The notes: generated from the letters alone by a model not told the origin. A stretch of DNA of 46,498 nt from Thermodesulforhabdus norvegica (GCF_900114975.1 NZ_FOUU01000002.1:1-46498), one strand, 5' to 3'; shown: positions 1 through 7,399, counted from the first letter of the stretch. Translations and numbers: made by a program.

Positions 1-77
1 CAGCGTGACGAATTCAGGGGCTCTGTCGTCTTTTCCTTAGGGAACCGCCCCGCCGGAGGCATAAGCCGGAGCGAAAC

Positions 78-220
78 GGCCTTGACAACCCGAAGGGCTT
101 GCCGGTTTTGGGCCTGGTATCATGGAAAAAGGACAAGGGCCTAGCAGCCAACGCCTTTTCCTCAGTGCAACCGCCAAAACCGCCTTCCGTTCATCAGGCC
201 CAAAACCGGTTGTCAAGGCC
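78..220. repeat. Imperfect long inverted repeat in non-coding DNA
   Basis: The right arm (195-220) matches the reverse complement of the left arm (78-116), except that the left arm carries about 12 extra bases (91-101) in its middle. The arms enclose about 78 bp with only weak further pairing. The left-edge stretch 1-391 has no convincing gene, although one plus frame stays open from base 1 to about 168 with no recognisable protein. The repeat could be a palindromic intergenic element or a remnant of a small mobile element. Confidence 0.6.
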
Positions 221-311
221 TGGAGCGAAGGCCGAAGGGGTATGACCCTTTGATTCCGCCAACCATAAACAACGGAGGATCATCGTCTTTTCAATAACGT
301 GAATTTTGGTC

Positions 312-340
312 TTGATTCATAGGGGTCATTACAATAAGAT
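312..340 (+). promoter_or_regulatory. Candidate sigma-70-type promoter for the flavoprotein gene
   Basis: TTGATT (312-317) and TAAGAT (335-340) are separated by 17 bp and lie about 50 bp upstream of the start codon at 392. The match is by eye only. Confidence 0.4.
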
Positions 341-391
341 TCTTTATTACCAGCTCAAAAGCGAAGTGCTAAACCTGATGGGAGGAACATT

Positions 392-1096
392 ATGAAAATT
401 TTGGGTATTTCCGGAAGTCCCAGAAAAGAAGAGCAATCTGGTGTCTATCAAACCGTTAAAGCGGTTCTGGATGCAACAGGGCTGGATTACGAGCTTATTT
501 CACTCAGAGGAAAAAAAATAGGTGGTTGCATAGCCTGCCTGAAATGTGCCGAAGACAACGTATGTAAGGTTAAGGATGATATGGAGGAATTGAGAGAGAA
601 AATCGTGGAGGCGGATGCCTACGTAATCGGCGCGCCCAACTACTATTCGGGAATTAATGCCCTTACCCGGGCCTTTCTGGAGCGATGGTTTCAATTCAGG
701 CATCGTGAGGGCAATCTGCTTTGGGGTAAACGGGCCGTTGCCGTCGGAATAGGAGGTACATCGGGAGTTCCTCCGGCCGAAGAAATAGAAATGTACATGA
801 TGTACAACTTCATAAAACCCGTTGCCAGGGTTACAGGACAAGGAGCCGCTTCCTGCTACTCTTGTGGTTTCGGTCACGAGTGCAAGGTTGGAATACCTTA
901 CATGCTCTACGGCGATGAAGCAAAAAATAAAGTTCTGCAGGAGCTCGCACCGGACGTCAGGAAAGACCGGGAGTTAATGAACTCTGCCAGGCGGGCAGGT
1001 GAGTTACTGGCCCGGGACCTGGCTGAATGTTCAAGAGAAGAGGTTACCCGGGAGATGCAGAAGTTGCTTTTTGAAAAGATGAAAGAATCGGTTTGA
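392..1096 (+). CDS. Iron-sulfur flavoprotein (NADPH-dependent FMN reductase fold)
   Basis: This 234-residue protein starts with a flavodoxin-like FMN-binding segment (GISGSPR, residues 5-11). Residues 46-58 carry a compact cysteine motif C-x2-C-x2-C-x5-C, the hallmark of the Isf family, in which a 4Fe-4S cluster passes electrons to FMN. GAPNYYSG near residue 80 is the second flavin-binding loop. The C-terminal half has further cysteines (CYSCGFGHEC) that are not part of the basic Isf motif. A strong GGGAGG site lies 7 bases before the ATG. The likely role is cytoplasmic electron transfer, often linked to oxygen stress in anaerobes; substrates cannot be read from sequence. The next gene starts 13 bp downstream, so the two are probably co-transcribed. 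Confidence 0.85.
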   Translation: MKILGISGSPRKEEQSGVYQTVKAVLDATGLDYELISLRGKKIGGCIACLKCAEDNVCKVKDDMEELREKIVEADAYVIGAPNYYSGINALTRAFLERWFQFRHREGNLLWGKRAVAVGIGGTSGVPPAEEIEMYMMYNFIKPVARVTGQGAASCYSCGFGHECKVGIPYMLYGDEAKNKVLQELAPDVRKDRELMNSARRAGELLARDLAECSREEVTREMQKLLFEKMKESV

Positions 1097-1109
1097 GGGA
1101 GGGAGAAAG

Positions 1110-1727
1110 ATGTCCTTTGTAGCTGCAGCGATTGCCAGAGACGGCGCCGTTGTTGTGACCGATGGGAGAGCCATGGGCTGGAGTCCCGATGGGTCAGTTG
1201 TCAATGTTCAGGTCGATAGGATTATTCCTGTTGGGAAAAATGCTCTTATTGCCGCGGGAGGCGCGCCCGAGGCCGTGGAAATGGCCAAAAAAGCAGCCGC
1301 CTTCATTCATGATGAGGGTCTCGAGGAGCTTAACCGGATTTTTCATGCTCTGGTTGCCTTTCTGGCCGGTGAGTATGAAGCTTTTATGAGGAAGAAATGT
1401 CAGGTGGTGCCCGTTGATCCAACTCATTACATTCATTTTTTGCTTGTAGGATATGACGCTCCGGAAGATGCTTTCAAGATGTTTCTGATATGGAACAAGA
1501 AAAAATTGCCCAGCCTTGACGGAGAGCAGGTAGGCCCTGTTTTCTCGGTACCGAGAATTATGAGTCTGGAAGTGACCCTGATGCAGATGGTGAAAGAAGG
1601 GGCGGGAGTCGGAGAGCTGGTGAAGGAGATTGAGAAGAGGATTTCCTCCGTTGAAAAGATAAGCGATGACATAGGCCCGCCCTGGAAGTTCATGCTGATC
1701 GACCGTGAGGGTATTAAAAGAGCATAA
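1110..1727 (+). CDS. Solitary proteasome/HslV-fold (Ntn-hydrolase-like) protein
   Basis: A 205-residue protein whose first half resembles proteasome beta subunits and HslV. After removal of Met, residue 1 would be Ser. An Asp at mature position 17 and an Arg at 19 (VTDGRA) and the glycine-rich AAGG turn match the family layout. The lysine expected near mature position 33 appears to be Gln or Val, so classic peptidase chemistry is doubtful. The second half (about 100-205) has no motif I recognise. It follows the flavoprotein gene with a GGGAGGGAGAAAG ribosome site, and no HslU-type ATPase is nearby. Fold assignment is moderately sure; function is unknown. Confidence 0.55.
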   Translation: MSFVAAAIARDGAVVVTDGRAMGWSPDGSVVNVQVDRIIPVGKNALIAAGGAPEAVEMAKKAAAFIHDEGLEELNRIFHALVAFLAGEYEAFMRKKCQVVPVDPTHYIHFLLVGYDAPEDAFKMFLIWNKKKLPSLDGEQVGPVFSVPRIMSLEVTLMQMVKEGAGVGELVKEIEKRISSVEKISDDIGPPWKFMLIDREGIKRA

Positions 1728-1736
1728 AGGAGAAAC
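1722..1736 (+). repeat. Direct repeat, left copy
   Basis: GCATAAAGGAGAAAC occurs here and again at 2436-2450. The matching zone extends upstream imperfectly (GGTATTAAAAGA against GGTATAAAAACG). The two copies bracket the decayed-gene island. Part of the unit (AAAGGAGAAAC) is repeated once more at 1737-1747. Confidence 0.75.
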
Positions 1737-1750
1737 AAAGGAGAAACAAC

Positions 1751-1811
1751 GGTGCGGGAGTTGGCGGCCCACGTAGCCGCTAGCTCCGGTGACGAGCACC
1801 AATCCGGCGAT
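1751..1811 (-). pseudogene. Fragment of an NAD(P)-dependent epimerase/SDR gene (N-terminus only)
   Basis: Read on the minus strand, this short stretch encodes LVLVTGASGYVGRQL, the first beta strand and TGxxGxxG dinucleotide-binding turn of SDR/NmrA-type epimerases. The similarity stops after about 18 residues at the direct repeat. No continuation is visible in any frame, so only the 5' end of a former gene remains. It sits just behind the broken Doc gene in the same orientation. Confidence 0.55.
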
Positions 1812-1859
1812 GCCGTCGGCGGATCGGCTATAACCGATAGGCTACTGAACGTCGGGCTT

Positions 1860-2115
1860 TCAATCCGGTTGCCCCGCTCGAATCCTTGGCACAATGTGGG
1901 CACGCAACCACTCCGTAAACGCTTCTCGCCTCATTTCACCCGAGGCCACCTGCACGATCACCTGCTCCTGCTCATCAACCGAAGCTTCTATCTCGTAGCC
2001 GTTCAGCCCTAGAAATGTTTCCATGGCTGCATTGCCGATGCGTTTATTGCCGTCCCGGATTGCTCCATAACCCGATGATACAATCGAGGACCTCATGGAG
2101 AGTTAGGTAGCGCAT
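1860..2115 (-). pseudogene. Decayed Doc-family (Fic fold) toxin
   Basis: The N-terminus MRYLTLHEVLD begins at 2115 on the minus strand. A one-base frameshift follows, after which YHRVMEQSG reads in the next frame. The frame then jumps to DGNKRIGNAAMETFLGLNGYE, the second half of the Fic/Doc motif HPFxDGNKRTG. The roughly 45 residues normally between these parts, including the HPF half of the motif, are missing. The rest to the stop is a normal Doc C-terminus. A toxin lacking the catalytic His and carrying a frameshift should be inactive. It follows its antitoxin remnant as in intact modules. Confidence 0.75.
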
Positions 2116-2127
2116 CACCCTTCAGCC

Positions 2128-2326
2128 TTACGTCAGCCTTCGATTAAGTTCGGCATTCTTGGTAAGCACATACTCCATAGCCTGCTGAAAGTCTTCATCC
2201 GGGCGGGTGAGCAATTCTTCGAGGCTCATCCGTAGTAACTCCTCGGGACTGACCTGATAACGCCTGGCCTTCTCATTGGAATTATGTCCACTTCTCTGCC
2301 GTGAGGGTAATCGTCAGTGCAACCAT
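2128..2326 (-). pseudogene. Frameshifted antitoxin partner of Doc
   Basis: On the minus strand an ATG at 2326, behind a GAGGAGAG ribosome site, gives MVALTITLTAEK and then stops at an in-frame TAA. One frame over, the sequence continues as a good antitoxin C-terminus: NEKARRYQVSPEELLRMS, then a Glu/Arg-rich helix ending at 2128. This matches the small antitoxins found directly upstream of Doc-type toxins. One frameshift separates the two parts, so the gene is broken. The Doc remnant begins 12 bp downstream. Confidence 0.65.
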
Positions 2327-2435
2327 CTTCTCTCCTCTTGCCTTACCGTCACGAACCCGTTACTTTGCGCTATTTGCCCGATCTTTAGATTTTAAAACTG
2401 GGTAATATCTATCACAGAATGACGGTATAAAAACG

Positions 2436-2450
2436 GCATAAAGGAGAAAC
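2436..2450 (+). repeat. Direct repeat, right copy
   Basis: Second copy of GCATAAAGGAGAAAC (see 1722-1736), lying directly before the terminator hairpin. Confidence 0.75.
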
Positions 2451-2485
2451 ACCGCAGGTCGGGTTCAAACCCGAAGCCTGCGGTG
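2450..2485 (-). terminator. Strong hairpin downstream of the 2493-2921 gene
   Basis: CACCGCAGG pairs with CCTGCGGTG, and an inner TCGGGT pairs with ACCCGA, giving about 15 paired bases around a 4-base loop. On the minus strand it is followed by TTTCTCCTTT, a weak U tract. It begins 8 bp past the stop codon of the minus-strand gene. Confidence 0.7.
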
Positions 2486-2492
2486 TATAGGT

Positions 2493-2921
2493 CTAATCGG
2501 GAAATTTGATCGTGAGTTTTTCTTTTCCGTTGTCTTTCTTGAGCTTAATGATCACTTCTGTACTGCTGTCACGAATGCCCACCGCAAGAGGTAGCTTTCC
2601 TTTCGGGGTTTCAATGTGGGTAATCTGTCTTATTATCTCGACCGCTTTTTTCCCAACTTCTGAAGGCGGTGAAGGAAGAGTAGCCTTGCGATACTGGACC
2701 TTAGCGTTGACGGAACCGTCTTCTTCAAGGGTCAGGGAAATTTTTTCGGCTCCTTCGGTTATTCCATGGAGTATGGCAAGGGCAAGCCATTTTATTGCCG
2801 ATTCTTCTACGTCTTCTGATGCCGATTTTTCCATGGCCGACATTTCTTTTAGTGGATCTGTAGATGCGTAGCAATCACACATTTCCTGCACTTTTAAATG
2901 TAAACTTCTCCTGTCTTTCAT
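2493..2921 (-). CDS. Conserved-looking hypothetical protein
   Basis: A 142-residue protein I cannot assign. The N-terminal 30 residues are charged and contain a CDC motif (MCDCYAS). The C-terminal 60 residues (PKGKLPLAVGIRDSSTEVIIKLKK) look like a small beta-rich domain. No signal peptide or membrane segment is visible. It lies 27 bp after the minus-strand gene ending at 2949, so they may share a transcript, and the hairpin at 2450-2485 ends it. The length, the terminator and the context support a real gene. Confidence 0.65.
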   Translation of the reverse strand: MKDRRSLHLKVQEMCDCYASTDPLKEMSAMEKSASEDVEESAIKWLALAILHGITEGAEKISLTLEEDGSVNAKVQYRKATLPSPPSEVGKKAVEIIRQITHIETPKGKLPLAVGIRDSSTEVIIKLKKDNGKEKLTIKFPD

Positions 2922-2948
2922 GGCTTTCCCCTTTTTCGATACTTCTTC

Positions 2949-3221
2949 TTATGTCAGACCCAGGTTCTTTTTCAATTGCTCAATCTGCGTGCCCAGATGA
3001 ATACATTCCCGCCCTTCCTGACAGGCCCTGATGTCTTCTTCGTCCAGAAAGGTCTTCAGCGTATGACCCTCTTTGGAAAGCGTTACCGCCCAGGCCTTTG
3101 CCTGATCATCGTACTGAGCCGATACCTCTATGCCACACCTTCCGATGTCGGGATAAATCTCCCTGATCTTTTGACATATCACCGTAGAGTCTATGCCGGT
3201 TGTACAATGTGCGCAGGTCAT
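2949..3221 (-). CDS. Small cysteine-containing hypothetical protein
   Basis: A 90-residue protein starting MTCAHCTTGID, with a CxxC pair at residues 3-6 that could bind a metal or be redox-active. Two more cysteines (CRECIHLG-like region, near residue 70) lie in the C-terminal half. The middle reads as an alternating beta/alpha pattern (SAQYDDQAKAWAVTLSKEGH). A GGAGGGAACC ribosome site precedes the ATG. I do not recognise the family. It lies downstream of the flavodiiron protein operon in the same direction, 62 bp from its stop. Confidence 0.6.
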   Translation of the reverse strand: MTCAHCTTGIDSTVICQKIREIYPDIGRCGIEVSAQYDDQAKAWAVTLSKEGHTLKTFLDEEDIRACQEGRECIHLGTQIEQLKKNLGLT

Positions 3222-3256
3222 GGTTCCCTCCTTTGTCCGAAGTTTTTATTTTTTAA

Positions 3257-3277
3257 AAACAATAATCATCATTGTTT
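3257..3277 (-). terminator. Weak AT-rich hairpin after the flavodiiron gene
   Basis: On the minus strand AAACAAT pairs with ATTGTTT around a 7-base loop, followed by TTTTAAAAAATAAAAA. It is positioned 7 bp after the stop at 3284. The stem is AT-only, so termination is uncertain. Confidence 0.3.
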
Positions 3278-3283
3278 CCTGAA

Positions 3284-4459
3284 TCAAATCAATCCTGCTG
3301 AAATGTGTTTCTTCCTGATTAGTTCCGCCAGCCTGGAGATCTCATCCCTGTGACCGGCTTTTGGTTTTCCCTGAACGAGAATGGGATCAAAAAACTCGGC
3401 TCTCATATTACTCAAGAGGGCTCTGAGAGTCTCAACCGTTTTCCCTCCCCAGCCGTAAGACCCGATGATTCCGATAAATCGGGTTGGAGGCCTCAGGGCG
3501 TTTGCAACAACAGCAGCATAAGCGGCGAGAGGATGAGGGCCTGCAAGCATCGTGGGTGTCCCTATAATGACCGTGGCCGCATCAAGAAGAGCCATTGCCA
3601 GCCTGCCCGGATCGGACACGGTTAGGTTAAACTGCTCAACGGGGATATTTCGAGAAACCAGCTCCTCTGTAAGCCAATCCACCAGCATTCTTGTGCTTTC
3701 GTGCATCGTAACAAAAGGAATAATAACCAGATTCTTGACATTTCCGGAGGACCACCCGGCGTAAGCATCTAAAATCCCTCTTGGATTTACATGAACAGGC
3801 CCATGACTTGGAGCGATAAGTCTTATGTTCAGCGAAGCAAGCTTTTGCAGATTTTTCTGAATGATATGCCTGAAAGGCATCATGATTTCGGCGAAGTATC
3901 TTTTTGCCGCTTCCAGGACTGAATGGTTACCATCTTGCATAATATCTGTGGTTGCCAGGTGAGATCCGAAGAAATCGCAGCTGAAAAGGATGCCTTCTTC
4001 TTCAAGGAACGTAACCATGGTTTCAGGCCAGTGAACCCAGGGAGTGTAAATAAAGTGAAGGGTTTTGTTTCCGAGGGACAGGCTTTCTCCATCTGCAACC
4101 ACGCGGATTCTACCCGCGGGGATGTCGAGGAGATCCAGAAGCATCTCCCTGGCTTTCTCGGAGCACAATAGTTGACATTCAGGATACCGGTCCATGATGA
4201 CAGGCAGACTTCCCGAGTGATCCTGTTCCGCATGGTGAGAGATCACATAATCGATGTGGGGAATATCTTCCAGATTGTTGATCAGTATTTCGGTTTTAGA
4301 GGGATCCACCGTATCTATAAGGGCCGTTTTGTGGGAGCCCTTTACGAGGTAAGCGTTATAGCTGGTACCGTCAGGCAGCGGTATTAAGCTGTCGAAAAGG
4401 CGCCTGTCCTGATCCAGAGCTCCTACCCAGAAAACTCCGCTGGCAATCTGATAATGCAT
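3284..4459 (-). CDS. fprA: Flavodiiron protein (FprA / rubredoxin:oxygen oxidoreductase)
   Basis: A 391-residue A-type flavoprotein that reduces O2 to water and/or NO to N2O in the cytoplasm. The metallo-beta-lactamase-like domain (about 1-240) has a complete diiron ligand set: His76-x-Glu78-x-Asp80, His143, Asp162 and His219. The C-terminal flavodoxin domain (about 242-391) begins with PFVTMHESTRML and binds FMN. There is no fused rubredoxin. The frame is open further upstream to 4531, but the ATG at 4459 has a GAGGAGG site 6 bases before it and avoids overlap with the upstream gene. It is the last gene of the cooS-like/ferredoxin/hemerythrin operon, which places it in O2/NO defence. Confidence 0.9.
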   Translation of the reverse strand: MHYQIASGVFWVGALDQDRRLFDSLIPLPDGTSYNAYLVKGSHKTALIDTVDPSKTEILINNLEDIPHIDYVISHHAEQDHSGSLPVIMDRYPECQLLCSEKAREMLLDLLDIPAGRIRVVADGESLSLGNKTLHFIYTPWVHWPETMVTFLEEEGILFSCDFFGSHLATTDIMQDGNHSVLEAAKRYFAEIMMPFRHIIQKNLQKLASLNIRLIAPSHGPVHVNPRGILDAYAGWSSGNVKNLVIIPFVTMHESTRMLVDWLTEELVSRNIPVEQFNLTVSDPGRLAMALLDAATVIIGTPTMLAGPHPLAAYAAVVANALRPPTRFIGIIGSYGWGGKTVETLRALLSNMRAEFFDPILVQGKPKAGHRDEISRLAELIRKKHISAGLI

Positions 4460-4472
4460 GAGAGCCTCCTCA

Positions 4473-5045
4473 TTAATCTCTGTACTTCTCGGACATCTCA
4501 TGGGCGACCCTGTGTAATCTTTCATGGACACCCTGACCTATTTCCTCGTGCTCAACTCTCTCAAATTCCCGGACAAGCCTATCCTGCTCCAGATCCGGAA
4601 GGAGAGAACGGGCCGTTAAAAAGAGATCTTCATCTTCCGCAGCTATGTGTCCCCTGAGAAAATCACCGTACTCTTTTGCGGATTTACAAAACCCTTCGAG
4701 GGCGGCCTGGTTTCCTTTTTTCATTTCCTCCAGAGCGTTCTTCATTTGGGCTACCAGCTTCCTGCCCTTAACGTGCTGATCCGAAAGCTCCTTTACGGCA
4801 AGTTTCACCTCTTCCGTTCCGTGAACTTCCAGAGCGGGGAATAACAGAGCCCCTTCTTTGCCGTGATGGCAGCGGTCAGCAAACTCTTTGAAAAAGGCGA
4901 TAATCTTTTCCATATCCTCCAGGAACTCGTCATCTATTGGCCTGCCGGTACTGCATATGCGGTCCAGCACCGACAGCATGCCCAGTATGACCTGATGTTC
5001 CCGTTCCAGAATATCAAGAGCCTTTTGTTTTTCACGAGAAAACAT
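4473..5045 (-). CDS. Hemerythrin-like HHE domain protein
   Basis: About 190 residues forming a four-helix hemerythrin-type bundle. Candidate diiron ligands are the His in EREHQ (residue 17), HH and E in RCHHGKEGALLFP, the His in DQHVKG, and H..E..D in RGHIAAEDEDLF. Such proteins bind O2 or NO or protect iron-sulfur enzymes. The start at 5045 is preferred over 5081 because GGGAGGAA lies 7 bases before it and it begins just past the ferredoxin stop at 5048. The gene is sandwiched between ferredoxin and flavodiiron protein, all on one strand with tiny gaps. Confidence 0.85.
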   Translation of the reverse strand: MFSREKQKALDILEREHQVILGMLSVLDRICSTGRPIDDEFLEDMEKIIAFFKEFADRCHHGKEGALLFPALEVHGTEEVKLAVKELSDQHVKGRKLVAQMKNALEEMKKGNQAALEGFCKSAKEYGDFLRGHIAAEDEDLFLTARSLLPDLEQDRLVREFERVEHEEIGQGVHERLHRVAHEMSEKYRD

Positions 5046-5047
5046 GG

Positions 5048-5242
5048 CTATTCCTCCCACCCGATACATTCTTCGGGACATGAGGCGATGGCCTCTTCAA
5101 TGCAGTCTTCATCCCCACCTTCGGGTTTTACGAGGCGGGCCTTCTCGTTTTCTTCGTCCATTTCAAATACTTCCGGACAGAGTTCTGCACAGGTGCCACA
5201 ACCCACGCAGCAGTCTTCATCAAGGTAAAGGCGTCTTGACAT
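5048..5242 (-). CDS. Single-cluster [4Fe-4S] ferredoxin (Desulfovibrio type)
   Basis: A 64-residue ferredoxin. CVGCGTC (Cys13, Cys16, Cys19) and the Cys of the ASCP motif (Cys54) should bind one 4Fe-4S cluster. Two further cysteines, in AELCP and EDCIEE, sit where D. gigas ferredoxin II has a disulfide pair, so a redox-active disulfide is possible. The protein is very acidic. It is encoded between the CooS-like protein and hemerythrin and probably carries electrons between the CooS-like protein and the flavodiiron protein, or another partner. An AAAGGAGG site precedes the ATG. Confidence 0.9.
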   Translation of the reverse strand: MSRRLYLDEDCCVGCGTCAELCPEVFEMDEENEKARLVKPEGGDEDCIEEAIASCPEECIGWEE

Positions 5243-5299
5243 GGTTTTGCCTCCTTTCGGGTTATTTGGAAGCCGGCTGCGGGGCCGGCTTCTTTCTCA

Positions 5300-7204
5300 T
5301 TAGATTCCGAGTTTCTTTCTGTTACTTTCAATGTGACCGAGCAGGGCTTCGGCTGCCTGGACGGGATCGGGGTTTACGTTTAATAATCCCCCGGTGACCT
5401 CGCGAAGATCCTCCGTGAGCAGTTTAACGAGATTGGGAGCTCCCGTTACCGGTGGAACCGGATTCACGTAGGTATAGAGACCGAAGGCCAGGGCGAAGAT
5501 TGCGTCGATAGTTGCCTTCTGCTCCATGTATTCAGGCGCAACGGCTACAACGGGAAGATCGGGTATCGGAACGCCGCCCAGAGCTTCTGAGACGGTAAAG
5601 AGCAGATCTGCACAGCGTCCCGTGTCGGTGCAGGTCCCGTAACTCAGAACCGGCGGAATACCCAGGGCTTCGCACACCTTCTTAAGTCCGGGGCCTGCCA
5701 GCTCTCTGGCTTCCGGCAGGCACAGGCCTGCAACCTGAAGGGCGGCATTTCCACATCCCATGGACAGAACAAGAATGTCTCTTGCAATAAGCTCCCGGGC
5801 CATTCTGACACTGTGTACATCCTGTCCGGTATCCCGTAGGGTAGTACAGGAAACGAATCCCGCAACTCCTCGTATTGAGCCTTCTTTGATAGCCCCTAAA
5901 AGGGGATCCAGGCTGCCTCCAAGGGCATCAAGGATGCTTTCGGTCGAAAATCCTACGACGGCTTCACCCATCCTGAGGCCCGTGACGGGACTTACCTTTC
6001 TTCTTCTTTCCGGGAAATTCTCTATGGCCATCTCAAGCAGGCGTTCAGCCTGTTGCTCAACCTCTTCGGGTATATAATCGATTCGATCCGATACCCCTTC
6101 GAAGGCAACAAGGTCGCTTACCGGCACAAGCTTGAAGTGATATTTTTCTGCATAGATGGGATCTACGGGAAGTGAACAGTTCATATCGCAGGCGAAGAGA
6201 TCAATGCAGCCGCTCGCCAGCAAAGGTTCCTGCATGATCCAGTTTCCGGTAAAGCCGTAAAATACGTCATCCATTGCCCATCGCTGTATCATCTCCTGCC
6301 CGGTTTCTATGCTGGCTATAACCCGGATACCCCTGGCTCCCGCTTTTTTCGCTTTCTCCTGCCACTCGGGTTTCCGGGCAGCCTGGACGAGGGCGAATCC
6401 TATAAATGGTTCATGGCCGTTAGGTACGACGTTAACGTAATCAGGATCTAAAACGCCCAGATCAACCCGCATGCGGTGAGGCCTGGGAATACCGAACAGA
6501 ATGTCCTGACAGTATTCGTTTACAATCTGACTCTGGTAAGCCATGGCTATAGACATTCTCATGGCTTTAAGGGCCAGGCTTGCAAAATATCCGTCCACGT
6601 TGGTCAGACAGGAGCTTGTTACACGGAGCATCTCGGCATATATACCACCGGGGAAGATGCCCAGATCTTTCCAGACCTTCTGGCGTTCCCGGGGGGCAAG
6701 TTGCGACACGATAAGGCTTGGCTCATGAGAAGGCCGCTGAAAGTCGGTCTGGACGAAGTCACAGAGCCTGAGCGCTACCTCGGCATCTGATCCGTTTGTG
6801 TTTATACCCAGTCTGGTGGCAAATGTTCGAAGTTTAGAAGGTTCTGATATGGAAAAGGGCGTCTTTCCCAGGGCGGTGGCTTTCAGTGTTCTTACGGTCT
6901 GCTCCGTGTGGTAATGATAGGTAGAGGCGCCCATGACGTTTCTTAGAGCCATCATACGCATTGCCATACCATCGGCGGTTATTCCGCATACTCCCCGTTT
7001 ATCTTTGGCAGCATCGGCACGACATGGGCCGTTAGAACAAAGATCACAGCGCACTCCTGCCATACAGAAAGGACATCTCTTGTCCGGGTTGTCTCCAAGA
7101 CCCTGAGAAACATATCGATCCCAGAGATTGGTGATCCCGTCACTGCGCAGGCGCTCGACCATTTTTCGTACACTATCATGATAGGATACCCTGGTTCCCT
7201 CCAT
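5300..7204 (-). CDS. cooS: CooS-family protein with altered active site (CooS-V-like, probably not a true CO dehydrogenase)
   Basis: A 634-residue homodimeric CODH-type scaffold at normal family length. Cysteines 53, 56, 61 and 73 form the B-cluster. Cys44-x2-Cys47 replaces the C-x7-C D-cluster motif of C. hydrogenoformans CODH-II and matches the CX2C type seen in D. vulgaris CODH. C-cluster ligands His264, Cys343, Cys453, Cys484 and Cys525 are present, as is Lys563. The position of ligand Cys295 is Glu300 (context SIETGQE instead of ICCTGNE), and the acid-base His93 is Tyr96; the proton-relay His99 and His102 positions are Gln102 and Arg105. Known deviant CooS proteins lacking one of these cysteines hold an Fe/S/O hybrid cluster, do not use CO, and turn over hydroxylamine slowly. 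No cooC or cooF adjoins it. Start chosen on AAAGGAGG, 7 bases upstream. Confidence 0.88.
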   Translation of the reverse strand: MEGTRVSYHDSVRKMVERLRSDGITNLWDRYVSQGLGDNPDKRCPFCMAGVRCDLCSNGPCRADAAKDKRGVCGITADGMAMRMMALRNVMGASTYHYHTEQTVRTLKATALGKTPFSISEPSKLRTFATRLGINTNGSDAEVALRLCDFVQTDFQRPSHEPSLIVSQLAPRERQKVWKDLGIFPGGIYAEMLRVTSSCLTNVDGYFASLALKAMRMSIAMAYQSQIVNEYCQDILFGIPRPHRMRVDLGVLDPDYVNVVPNGHEPFIGFALVQAARKPEWQEKAKKAGARGIRVIASIETGQEMIQRWAMDDVFYGFTGNWIMQEPLLASGCIDLFACDMNCSLPVDPIYAEKYHFKLVPVSDLVAFEGVSDRIDYIPEEVEQQAERLLEMAIENFPERRRKVSPVTGLRMGEAVVGFSTESILDALGGSLDPLLGAIKEGSIRGVAGFVSCTTLRDTGQDVHSVRMARELIARDILVLSMGCGNAALQVAGLCLPEARELAGPGLKKVCEALGIPPVLSYGTCTDTGRCADLLFTVSEALGGVPIPDLPVVAVAPEYMEQKATIDAIFALAFGLYTYVNPVPPVTGAPNLVKLLTEDLREVTGGLLNVNPDPVQAAEALLGHIESNRKKLGI

Positions 7205-7241
7205 TTTGCTTACCTCCTTTTTTGCGTGAATGTTCTATCAC

Positions 7242-7270
7242 ATTAGAATTTAAAGTGAGCACCGGGTCAA
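7242..7270 (-). promoter_or_regulatory. Sigma-70-type promoter for the cooS-like operon
   Basis: On the minus strand TTGACC and TCTAAT are spaced by exactly 17 bp, about 40 bp before the cooS-like start codon. It lies in the 190-bp gap between the divergent cooS-like and cytochrome operons. Confidence 0.55.
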
Positions 7271-7399
7271 GTCCTTATAGAAAGCGTTGATTATTCAGAA
7301 GTAACCTTGACCTTTTCCGAATTATTGTTAAAAAGTGATTAGCGATCTGGAAAATATAATCCGAACATGTGAATTTTTGGTCACCAGGAGGGTGTGAAA

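Noticed and set aside
1194-1802. 202-codon minus-strand frame with an epimerase-like start
   Set aside because: Only the first 18 or so residues resemble an epimerase; the rest is antisense to the proteasome-fold gene, so only the fragment was reported.
7225-7245. CRP/CooA-like palindrome (TGTGA...TCAC) near the cooS-like promoter
   Set aside because: The spacing is 8 rather than 6 bases and the site lies downstream of the -10, so support is too weak.
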